This document shows, one piece after another, positions 1-6,451 of a stretch of DNA of 10,537 nt. Under the pieces are notes generated by a model. The model did not search any database, was not told the origin of the DNA, and saw nothing but the letters and a program-made list of their open reading frames with translations. The stretch lies in the NCBI GenBank assembly GCA_015233485.1, contig JADFXO010000110.1, positions 1-10,537 on the forward strand, given 5' to 3'. The stretch is from Nitrospirota bacterium (GTDB lineage: Bacteria; Nitrospirota; Thermodesulfovibrionia; Thermodesulfovibrionales; Magnetobacteriaceae). The position numbers and the translations under genes are program-made. Within the stretch, counting starts at the first letter, position 1; every line of letters begins with the position of its first letter.

Positions 1-806
1 TTATCTCAGTCAAGTTTGGGGCCCTACGCAATCATGATGGTAATTTTGTAGGGTTTGACAGCCGTCCTGTTGCCATTAGAAACTTCTTATCTTATAGCCT
101 TCAGCGTTTGAGAGTTGACTACATTGATCTGTACTATCCTTCACGCATTGACCCGAACGTGCCGATTGAGGATACGATAGGAATACTTGGTGAACTTGTG
201 AAAGAAGGCAAGGTTCGTTATATCGGGCTTTCTGAAGCTTCGTCGGCAACGCTTCGCCGTGCTGCCAGTGTACACTCAATTGCGATGCTACAAACTGAAT
301 ACAGCCTCTGGACTCGTGATGTGGAAACTGATGTTTTGCCGACTTGCCGGGAACTCGGAGTATCACTTGTTGCTTATGCTCCACTTGGCCGTGGCTTCTT
401 AACGGGAAACTTTCAGAAGCCCGACGATGTTGCAGCGGATGATTATCGCCGACACATGCCGAGATTCCAAGGCAGTAACTTTGAGCATAATATTCAGCTG
501 GTTGAAAAAGTCCAGGAGATTGCAAGAGAGAAAGGTTGCACACCGGCCCAACTATCTCTGGCATGGCTCTTGGTGCAAGGAGAAGATATCATACCGATTC
601 CGGGGACGAAACGCAGGGAACGGCTTGAAGAGAATTTGCGAGCTCTTGAGATTGATTTGAGCAAGGACGATCTTCTACGTATTGATAAAGCCGTACCTAT
701 AGGATTTGCCTCTGGTACACGTTATCCTGAGCGGCGATGCACGCGGTTAATCGTTAGAGGAGGTAGTTCTGGGTGGTTGCCTCTCCTCCAAGTGGGTCAG
801 AGGTAG
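1..806 (+). CDS. Aldo/keto reductase, 5' end outside window, 3' end frameshifted
   Basis: NADPH-dependent aldo/keto reductase of the YajO/AKR13-like type, a cytosolic TIM-barrel enzyme that reduces aldehydes or ketones; the substrate cannot be told. The frame is open from base 3, so the N-terminal third lies outside the window. Visible family segments are VKFGALRN (the Lys fits the catalytic Lys), VDYIDLYYPSRIDP, GKVRYIGLSEAS, YAPLGRGFLTG and the cofactor-binding IPIPGTKR. The position that is His in many relatives (YYQHRVDP) is Ser here, as in subfamilies with other residues at that site. The ending is odd: after GTRYPE (codon 729-731) the frame gives an Arg-rich tail stopping at 806. Adding one G after base 731 gives EAAMHAVNR and a stop at 755-757, the usual kind of ending. 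One base has therefore probably been lost. It seems unrelated to the downstream island. Confidence 0.9.
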   Translation, partial: ISVKFGALRNHDGNFVGFDSRPVAIRNFLSYSLQRLRVDYIDLYYPSRIDPNVPIEDTIGILGELVKEGKVRYIGLSEASSATLRRAASVHSIAMLQTEYSLWTRDVETDVLPTCRELGVSLVAYAPLGRGFLTGNFQKPDDVAADDYRRHMPRFQGSNFEHNIQLVEKVQEIAREKGCTPAQLSLAWLLVQGEDIIPIPGTKRRERLEENLRALEIDLSKDDLLRIDKAVPIGFASGTRYPERRCTRLIVRGGSSGWLPLLQVGQR

Positions 807-817
807 GCCGTCCACCC
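771..817. terminator. Two-tier inverted repeat just after the reductase
   Basis: GGGTGG (771-776) pairs with CCACCC (812-817), and inside it CCTCT (780-784) pairs with AGAGG (799-803). The repeat lies 13 bases beyond the restored reductase stop at 755-757. No T-run follows directly; the nearest is at 851-857. It could be a weak terminator or a transcript-end hairpin. Confidence 0.3.
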
Positions 818-1838
818 TTGGCTCCCCTTTCTATAGATACGCCGGTAAAACCCTTTTTTTGTCTCAGTATTAGGTTGCTTTTTCAATTGTTGTACTATGC
901 GATGGTAGGTTCCTCTTTATGAAGTTATCCACACAGTCTAAATCTGTTATATCAAAAGTTATAGAATGCCTTGAAGACTATCTTAAGGACGTATTGCAGT
1001 ATCCTTACCCAGTATCATTGCTGTTAATCGATTGTCAATTATCCTGCTTTGAATAGTATGAAAAGTCGTTGATTATCGCAACTTATCCAGATTGCCTAAA
1101 ATTTAGGCAGAGTTCCCGGAGCTTCGGCTATAGCTGGTGCTGGAGCTGGTGGTACGGTGTTGTTTTCAAGGTTAAGTAATTTCAGTCCGCCAATAGTTGG
1201 ATAGTTCCATTGGTTACGCCCCGGAAATTTGGTGATAGGAAATTAGAGTTTTACGTTATTTATTTGACACCTTATCCGCTTCCTCAGCATAACTATGAAC
1301 AACCTGACGGCGGTACTATACAAAAATACTGATTTCGTTGAAATGTTGAAACTTTTCTGATACTATTTAATTATGAAAATAATAATGAGTATAAACATAT
1401 TTAGGATTCTTCGGTAATACATTCGGATGAGTGTTGTTCTTATGATTATCTCACAATATGTTTCTAAAGAGACTATGGCTTTTTGCTTGGCGGTATGTAT
1501 CAATTATCTTGATTTCGGTGCTAATTGCCGTCTTGCTGTAGGCCCAGTGTATATGGATAGAACTGTAAAACCAGATGTATTAAAGGATGTGTAAATTGAT
1601 AACACTCCACAAAAAAAAGAAGCTGGATGGATTGAAAAGAGGGCCGCCATGAAGCTCGATTAACAACATGGCGGCGGGGTGTAACTGAAACATCAGACAC
1701 TTCGTTATATACCATCCCAAGTATTTGTCGCAATCAGTAGTAAAAATGGGGTAAAAGGGCAAGTGATGAGCCCTCTGCATAGGCGCATCAAAAGCTTGTA
1801 AACCACTGAATTTAAATGTTCATAGGAGGATAGATAGC
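807..1838. other. Gene-poor region of about 1 kb
   Basis: I see no convincing gene on either strand. Short open stretches occur at 919-1056 (45 codons) and 1427-1594 (55 codons), both without a usable ribosome binding site. A Gly/Ala-rich stretch, about 1110-1203, has no start codon and could be coding debris. A 7-bp inverted repeat around one central base lies at 1094-1108 (GCCTAAA/TTTAGGC), a 9-bp one at 1643-1675, and a weak one at 1756-1774 (AGGGC/GCCCT). No tRNA-like fold or insertion sequence was recognised. The region marks the border between the reductase and the modification-gene island. Confidence 0.5.
1643..1675. repeat. Perfect 9-bp inverted repeat (GCCGCCATG/CATGGCGGC)
   Basis: The arms at 1643-1651 and 1667-1675 are separated by 15 bases. 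The element is GC-rich in AT-rich surroundings. It lacks an adjacent T-run on either strand, so it is not a clear intrinsic terminator. It could be a protein-binding dyad or part of the leader of the gene at 1839. Confidence 0.4.
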
Positions 1839-3044
1839 ATGAGTAGAGAATTAAAAATTGATCCAGAATTTCGGGACCTTATTTCACGCTTACAGGCGGA
1901 GGAATATGCAGGGCTTAAAAAGAGCCTTATTAATGAGGGTTGCAGAGATAAGATCATTACATGGCAAGATATAGTAATCGACGGTCATAACCGGTTTGAA
2001 ATCTGTAACAGTTTAGATATACCATACGAGACGACAGAGATGGATTTCAATGACCGAGATGAGGCTATGAAGTGGATGATCGACAACCAATTCTCCCGGC
2101 GAAATCTTACGGACGAGCAAAAGGCATACTTGATAGGCAAGCAATATTTACAGGAAGTCAAGTCCGTAGGAGCGCCCAAAGGCCATGCAGGTGTAAACCA
2201 GCATACTATAGCTAATGTGGCAAAAGATACTACATTAGCTCCCATACGTACAGTTGAGAAGATAGCAGAGGAACGGAACGTATCAACAAAGACAGTGCAG
2301 AACTCGTCTAAATACGCTTCCGCAGTAGACAGTATTTACGAAGTATTACCAGAAGCTAAAGAGAAAATTCTCTCTGGAAACTTGTCAGCGTCTAAGAGTG
2401 ACATAGTTGAAGTCTCAAAACAGGCACCAGAGAAGATTGTGAAAATAATGACAATGGCTTTCGGTGGTAAAAAAGTTAGTGAGGTACTCAAGGGGAAGGA
2501 GAACCAAGAACAGGATGAAACACCGACTAAGCCAAAGTCAATTACAATCAATATAAATAAAAAGTATCAGGTTATTTACGTATGTCCAAGGTGGAAAGGT
2601 CATATTCTTGAATATAAAGCAAACGAGTTACATAATGCTAAGAAGCTATGCGATATGAAAATACCGTCACATAAGAATTGTGTGTTGTTTATGTGGTGCC
2701 CGGCAGATAGATTAGGAGATGCCTTTGTTGTAATAAGCGCATGGGGTTTCAAGTATAAGACTTCCTTGGTATGGGTATATAGTTCATCAAATTATGACAG
2801 TTACTTTCGGCAAAAGCATGACTTACTTATCGTGGCTACTAAAGGTGATATAGAAACGCCATCGACCGCAGACAAGCTACCGTCAGTTATACGAGCTAAA
2901 AATGAAATGGATAACTGGAAACCTGAAATCGTGATAGAACAGATAGAAAAATGGTATCCAAAACATAAAAAACTTGCAATGTTTTCAATCGGGACAGGCG
3001 AGGGATGGGACAAGTGGGATGACAATTACTATAAGCAAATTTAA
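1839..3044 (+). CDS. ParB-like N-terminal domain fused to a degenerate MT-A70 methyltransferase domain
   Basis: A 401-residue two-domain protein. Residues 1-90 form a ParB/sulfiredoxin-like domain with IDGHNR (47-52) and NQFSRRNL (83-90). Residues 136-165 hold a helix-turn-helix-like stretch (KIAEERNVSTKTVQN). After a charged linker (about 218-238), residues 242-397 follow the MT-A70 (N6-adenine methyltransferase) pattern: YQVIYV, VLFMWC (282-287), WGFKYKTSLVWV (302-313), QKHDLLIVATKG, KPE (361-363) and GWDKWDDN (389-396). The catalytic DPPW, expected right after YQVIYV, reads CPRW at 249-252. Asp to Cys needs two base changes and Pro to Arg at least one or two, so a single sequencing error cannot explain it. 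Enzyme activity is doubtful; a DNA-binding or scaffold role, as in METTL14-type pseudo-methyltransferases, is an inference. An AGGAGG site about 10 bases upstream supports the start. The gene converges on the radical SAM gene. Confidence 0.85.
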   Translation: MSRELKIDPEFRDLISRLQAEEYAGLKKSLINEGCRDKIITWQDIVIDGHNRFEICNSLDIPYETTEMDFNDRDEAMKWMIDNQFSRRNLTDEQKAYLIGKQYLQEVKSVGAPKGHAGVNQHTIANVAKDTTLAPIRTVEKIAEERNVSTKTVQNSSKYASAVDSIYEVLPEAKEKILSGNLSASKSDIVEVSKQAPEKIVKIMTMAFGGKKVSEVLKGKENQEQDETPTKPKSITININKKYQVIYVCPRWKGHILEYKANELHNAKKLCDMKIPSHKNCVLFMWCPADRLGDAFVVISAWGFKYKTSLVWVYSSSNYDSYFRQKHDLLIVATKGDIETPSTADKLPSVIRAKNEMDNWKPEIVIEQIEKWYPKHKKLAMFSIGTGEGWDKWDDNYYKQI

Positions 3045-3128
3045 ACTGCAAATTATACAAAATGCTTATATTGAAAATAAGTAGCATTCCAAAATTTGAG
3101 TGGACACAGTATACTGCCAATAATAAGA

Positions 3129-3164
3129 GACGAGCTGGCTCTGACGTTTATCGGCCAGCTCGTC
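3129..3164. terminator. Hairpin between convergent genes, likely two-way terminator
   Basis: A perfect 11-bp stem, GACGAGCTGGC (3129-3139) with GCCAGCTCGTC (3154-3164), encloses a 14-base loop. It lies between the stop of the ParB/MT-A70 gene (3044) and the stop of the minus-strand radical SAM gene (3213). On the minus strand it is followed by a T-rich stretch (TCTCTTATTATT); on the plus strand the tail is only mildly T-rich. Confidence 0.65.
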
Positions 3165-3212
3165 CTATGTGCTTCTAATTCGTGTGGATAAGAAGACTCC
3201 CTGTGTTACGTG

Positions 3213-4031
3213 TTACGTCTGAGTTCCTTCTTTGATATGGCAAGCAATACCATTTTGCTGACAGAAATTAATAACGGCCAAAGCAAGGCTGTTATAATAT
3301 TCTCGAACGCCTTTGAACTTACTCGCCAGAGTGTTATAGTTCAACCGCCCGAAGACGATTTTATCTACAAAACCAACAGCGTCCAATATCTCCAGTAAGT
3401 CCTGGTCGAATATATTTGGCGTCGGGAAGGGCTCTACGCTAACCCAGGTTTTACACCCATTTCTGTGCAGTTCCTTAAGAGCCGCTATACGTTCTTCAAA
3501 TTTCGCAGCACCCGGTTCGTATACCTTCCTGAACTCCTCTGATAAAGACACCAAGGTAATTCCATATTCATTCGCATCACTATATCGGTCTAAGTCAGCA
3601 AGTTCCGCCGGTATGATTCCCTTTGTTAACGTCGTGCATCGAATACCGCTGGCATTGAGTTTTTGGATTATTTGTAAAGTTAAATCGGATACCTCAGGAT
3701 GTTGATACATAAAGGGATCCGTCATGAAACACAGATGGACAAAATCTATTTTCTTCTTTTTCTTCGGTATTTCCCTATCAAGAAGTTCCAGCGCATTTGA
3801 AACAATTTTAGGTCTACACCACTCTTCATATGTCTTTACCCGGCCATTTTTTTTCGACCCCACAAAAGCGTAACAGGGAAACTTGCACCCGTGAGAACAT
3901 CCCTCGACATGGTTTATAGCGTAGTCAGCATATTCAACCTCACTCTCGTTAAGAAGAGTTTTCCGTACTACCGTCAATAACTCTGTTGGCCTGACTTCGT
4001 GTTTCTCGGATATTTCCAAAACTTCCTTCAT
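3213..4031 (-). CDS. Radical-SAM-type protein with a CX3CX3C motif, spore-photoproduct-lyase-like
   Basis: A 272-residue protein. Residues 37-56 (YAINHVEGCSHGCKFPCYAF) match the iron-sulfur site of spore-photoproduct-lyase-like radical SAM proteins (consensus NxYxGCxHGCxYCYA), but with one extra residue. C45, C49 and C53 give CX3CX3C instead of CX3CX2C. Downstream HLCFMTDPFMYQHPE (about 99-113), TTLTKGII and WVSVEPFP follow the barrel pattern of that family (TDPYQ, TKS and EP-type segments). If the cluster forms, the protein would cleave S-adenosylmethionine to start radical chemistry; the substrate is unknown. It is the last gene of a minus-strand operon with a DNA methyltransferase, so a nucleic-acid substrate is a fair guess but unproven. 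AAGGAG (4041-4046), nine bases before the ATG, supports the start. An unusual set of inverted repeats precedes it (4059-4146). Confidence 0.75.
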   Translation of the reverse strand: MKEVLEISEKHEVRPTELLTVVRKTLLNESEVEYADYAINHVEGCSHGCKFPCYAFVGSKKNGRVKTYEEWCRPKIVSNALELLDREIPKKKKKIDFVHLCFMTDPFMYQHPEVSDLTLQIIQKLNASGIRCTTLTKGIIPAELADLDRYSDANEYGITLVSLSEEFRKVYEPGAAKFEERIAALKELHRNGCKTWVSVEPFPTPNIFDQDLLEILDAVGFVDKIVFGRLNYNTLASKFKGVREYYNSLALAVINFCQQNGIACHIKEGTQT

Positions 4032-4058
4032 CTTTTTTTGCTCCTTCTTTTATTTATT

Positions 4059-4146
4059 ACCCGCTCCTAATAAGAGCGGGTTATTAGGTGACATTATCTT
4101 TATAGCGACATATAACCGGCACCTATAATTTCAAATGCCACCTAAT
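4059..4146 (-). promoter_or_regulatory. Overlapping, mutually exclusive hairpins in the radical SAM gene leader
   Basis: In the 121-base gap between the 106-residue gene and the radical SAM gene, three perfect 8-bp pairings compete. ACCCGCTC (4059-4066) pairs with GAGCGGGT (4074-4081). CCTAATAA (4066-4073) pairs with TTATTAGG (4081-4088). ATTAGGTG (4083-4090) pairs with CACCTAAT (4139-4146). Each pairing uses bases needed by another, the arrangement of attenuators and riboswitch-like leaders. The most downstream hairpin on the minus strand ends 10 bases before the ribosome binding site segment (4041-4049). No T-run follows it, so control of translation or mRNA processing is likelier than termination. 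Function is inferred from pairing alone. Confidence 0.4.
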
Positions 4147-4152
4147 CCTGCT

Positions 4153-4473
4153 CTAAGAATAAGAAATACTGCCGCCAGGGATGTCAGTATTTGCGGCGGC
4201 GGTAACGGCTATCTGTGGCTCGTATCCATAATCGAGTAGACAATACAACCCCTGAGCTTCCGCTTCCATCAGCTCACGAATAATGGTACTTATTTTGTAA
4301 TTCAAACCTATCAGATTTCGGACGATCTCCTCTCGCTTGAGAGGATAAAGCTTATGGCCGAGAACATTCTGCGCGTTATCGACTAGGTTATCCGACGCAA
4401 GATTGAATCTGGTAATTGCCTTTTTGAATTCCGTCATTTGTTGACTTTCCTTCGGTACTTGACGTAATGCCAT
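4153..4473 (-). CDS. Small protein of unknown function in the methyltransferase operon
   Basis: A 106-residue protein I do not recognise. Residues 12-75 are predicted by eye to be mostly helical with regular hydrophobic spacing (EFKKAITRFNLASDNLVDNAQNV, then REEIVRNLIGLNYKISTIIREL in abbreviated reading). The C-terminus is Ala/Gly/Ser-rich. There is no signal peptide, membrane segment or cysteine motif. AAGGAGT lies five bases before the ATG and makes the start convincing. It sits between the DNA methyltransferase (64 bases upstream) and the radical SAM gene, all on the minus strand, so it is probably co-transcribed. It could be an accessory subunit or a small DNA-binding adaptor, but nothing in the sequence decides this. 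Confidence 0.75.
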   Translation of the reverse strand: MALRQVPKESQQMTEFKKAITRFNLASDNLVDNAQNVLGHKLYPLKREEIVRNLIGLNYKISTIIRELMEAEAQGLYCLLDYGYEPQIAVTAAANTDIPGGSISYS

Positions 4474-4537
4474 GTTTACTCCTTAAATTTTTGAATTTAT
4501 TGTATTACCATGAAATAGCCGTAAAGTACAGCCAAAT

Positions 4538-5377
4538 CTAAGCATTATTATCATCCTCTGGTTCCAAAGTTACAGTGTTGTTAATGCGATCTCTTGACAA
4601 CTCACAAAATTGTTCGGATATATCGCATCCCAAATATAGCCTACCGTGCTTTTTTGCCATTGCGCAAGTTGTGCCAGACCCGCAAAACGGATCCATGACT
4701 ATGTCTCCGCGTTCACTCCAGGTAAGGATCAAGTCTTCGGGCAAGCGGTCTGGACAGGTCGCTGGATGTTCCGACACTCGCTTAAATGTGGATGCGACGC
4801 CTCTACCGCCGACGGAATACTTCCAAATATTTCTCCTGACATCGAAGTCGTTATTATAGGTTTTTCTCTCAGTTTCACACAGGGAACCATCATATTGCCT
4901 GAACGTCCGCGTGCCCCACGGTTTTGAAGATTTAATAGGATGATCCCGAAGCGGCGTAAATGTCCGAGGTGCACCATACTTTGAAAAAACTAATACAAAC
5001 TCGAAGACTTGTTGATAACGATTACTTTCTCGATGTCCAGAGCTATTCTTTTCAAAAATCATAGTGTCATGCAGAGTCATGTGACAATAATCCAACATGA
5101 AAGTTACTATTCGTGCTGGTAAGCCGGTTTCACTTTTATTAACCACGGTATCTCCGACCACAATAGCGAACACACCACCATTGACTAAAACCCGACAGGA
5201 TTCCATAAGTATCTTTTCGAGATGAAATACGGTAACGTTAAACTCATGTGTATAACTACGGGCGTCATTATAGGGTGGGGATGTCACGATTAGGTGAATT
5301 GACCTACTAACAATTCTCTGTAAAAAGATGGCACTATCACATTTATAGATAGTATTGACTGGTAGTTCTCTTTTCAT
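4538..5377 (-). CDS. DNA methyltransferase, N4-cytosine/N6-adenine class, beta motif order
   Basis: A 279-residue SAM-dependent DNA methyltransferase that adds a methyl group to the exocyclic amine of C or A. The catalytic motif IV is TSPPY at 32-36 and the SAM-binding motif I is DPFCGSGTT at 229-237, followed by LYLGCDIS. This is the IV-before-I order of the beta class. SPPY is common in m4C enzymes but also occurs in m6A enzymes, so the target base is open. Residues about 115-205 between the motifs should hold the target-recognition region. No restriction endonuclease gene is adjacent, so it acts as an orphan. Its ATG overlaps the stop of the upstream truncated paralogue by one base (TAATG), and its AAGGAG site lies within that gene, so translation is probably coupled. 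Length is normal for the family. Confidence 0.92.
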   Translation of the reverse strand: MKRELPVNTIYKCDSAIFLQRIVSRSIHLIVTSPPYNDARSYTHEFNVTVFHLEKILMESCRVLVNGGVFAIVVGDTVVNKSETGLPARIVTFMLDYCHMTLHDTMIFEKNSSGHRESNRYQQVFEFVLVFSKYGAPRTFTPLRDHPIKSSKPWGTRTFRQYDGSLCETERKTYNNDFDVRRNIWKYSVGGRGVASTFKRVSEHPATCPDRLPEDLILTWSERGDIVMDPFCGSGTTCAMAKKHGRLYLGCDISEQFCELSRDRINNTVTLEPEDDNNA

Positions 5378-5589
5378 TAAACTATATCTCCTTTAAATAA
5401 TATTTGCTCTGATTCTACGATTCCTTCTTCAAAGCAAAACACGTTTTCAATAAACTCCGCAGCGTAATTTCTTAGAAAGAAATATGGCGGTGTTGTGCCC
5501 ACTAGTTCCACCGAACGACTGTCCATTTCTTCTAACGCGATTGCACTATCACCTATAATGTTAGTGTTGACTGGTACTGCTTTCTTCAT
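5377..5589 (-). CDS. Truncated DNA methyltransferase paralogue: motif IV N-terminal piece only
   Basis: A 70-residue protein that aligns without gaps to residues 1-70 of the methyltransferase just downstream; by my hand count 30 of 70 positions are identical. Shared blocks are PVNT (6-9), DSAI (14-17), SRS (24-26) and the motif IV equivalent TTPPY (32-36). It stops after GDIV, about 160 residues before a motif I would be expected, so it cannot bind SAM as known family members do. Its last codons contain the AAGGAG that serves the next gene. It has its own AAGGAG 11 bases before the ATG. It may be the remnant of a tandem methyltransferase pair, or a retained mini-protein acting as a translation-coupling leader or partner. 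Codon usage looks like that of its neighbour. Confidence 0.75.
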   Translation of the reverse strand: MKKAVPVNTNIIGDSAIALEEMDSRSVELVGTTPPYFFLRNYAAEFIENVFCFEEGIVESEQILFKGDIV

Positions 5590-5611
5590 TAGTTTTAATT
5601 CTCCTTGTGTT

Positions 5612-5636
5612 TAATTTGAATACCATTCTCAAATTA
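5612..5636. promoter_or_regulatory. 8-bp dyad in the leader of the methyltransferase operon
   Basis: TAATTTGA (5612-5619) and TCAAATTA (5629-5636) are perfect inverted arms around nine bases. The element begins 22 bases upstream of the first minus-strand start (5589), close to its ribosome binding site. It could be an operator or an RNA hairpin. Two more dyads lie in the same divergent spacer, GAATATATTC (5693-5702) and AATGTA/TACATT (5718-5732). The spacer is AT-rich, so chance palindromes are possible. No promoter with two good boxes was found; an isolated TTGACA lies at 5738-5743. Confidence 0.4.
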
Positions 5637-5887
5637 GTTCCCGCATCCAAAGGTGCTTAAATGAACTATAATTCGATTGTACCTGAATTTTAGAATATAT
5701 TCTTTGAGGAAAATATAAATGTATATTACATTCCATATTGACAAATAATTTCTAATTGTGCTTGTGTGGTTGATTTATTTATTATATTATGGTACATTTT
5801 AAATGACACTATGTATTGATGATTTTAAATGCACTCATGAATGAGGCACAATTGTTAAATATTTTAATGACGTTTTTGGAGATATTA

Positions 5888-6451
5888 ATGATGAAAAGAA
5901 AAAATGAAAAAGACGCGGATAACAGAAGAACAGATTTTTTAGCTTACATCAGAAAGCTTGATAAATTAAGGTGGGAGTGGCTCATGGAAAGCGATAAATA
6001 TAGAAGTGATTACAACTTGTTCAAAGAAACTTACGAAGGTTCCATAAAAGGGCAAAGCGATGCCAGTGGAGATATGCCTATACATTTTATTAACGCTAAT
6101 ATCGCTAATATTTATCATGACCGGGAGCAATCAGAAATTTCTGACCTTTCTATAATTTCCCTATGCATTTGGCGTAAGTACGGGTTAAGCATAATCTGTA
6201 GTCCTGACATGTCCTATGATGATGTTATACGCCATTTAGTACTCCAACAATATCAGATCGGCCTATCGGACGACCGAAAGTTGTCTTACGAAATATTCAC
6301 CCTTATCGAGTCGCTCAGATGTTTTGATATAACCGGCGAACTGAAGCCAGAGCAAGATAAGCTATATAGAAAGTTTGAAAAGATTATTGATAATTTTAAA
6401 AAGGAGTTGGCAATGACTGAAACTACTATTGATGAAAGTAAGATTAAATAA
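5888..6451 (+). CDS. Unknown protein, front part of a gene split by an in-frame stop
   Basis: I do not recognise this family. The frame is open from 5816 (TTG), but GGAG (5878-5881) six bases before the ATG at 5888 makes that the best start, giving 187 residues beginning MMKRKNEKD. An earlier start at 5816 or 5819 would add a moderately hydrophobic segment of 24 residues but has no ribosome binding site. The protein is mostly helical by eye and charged, with a coiled-coil-like end (about 160-180). No cysteine or nucleotide-binding motif is seen. After the TAA at 6449-6451 the same frame runs on without a break into the next ORF, and the intervening residues (KFTKDITKWELIDKK) look coding. The two may therefore be one interrupted gene of about 553 residues. 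Confidence 0.6.
   Translation: MMKRKNEKDADNRRTDFLAYIRKLDKLRWEWLMESDKYRSDYNLFKETYEGSIKGQSDASGDMPIHFINANIANIYHDREQSEISDLSIISLCIWRKYGLSIICSPDMSYDDVIRHLVLQQYQIGLSDDRKLSYEIFTLIESLRCFDITGELKPEQDKLYRKFEKIIDNFKKELAMTETTIDESKIK

Noticed and set aside
76..564. Long minus-strand ORF of 162 codons opposite the reductase
   Set aside because: It is the antisense shadow of the clearly recognised aldo/keto reductase and has no family-like motifs or binding site.
919..1056. 45-codon ORF starting MKLSTQSK, which recalls the start of Rrf2-type regulators
   Set aside because: The likeness ends after five residues, there is no ribosome binding site, and the ORF is short.
1427..1594. 55-codon ORF ending in GPVYMDRTVKPDVLKDV
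   Set aside because: Somewhat protein-like, but without a binding site or recognised family; kept only as part of the gene-poor region.
1521..1780. Minus-strand ORFs of 66-70 codons
   Set aside because: They overlap each other in two frames, run through the inverted repeat at 1643-1675, and show no motif or binding site.
5738..5743. Perfect TTGACA in the divergent spacer
   Set aside because: No acceptable -10 box occurs 16-18 bases downstream, so no promoter was called.
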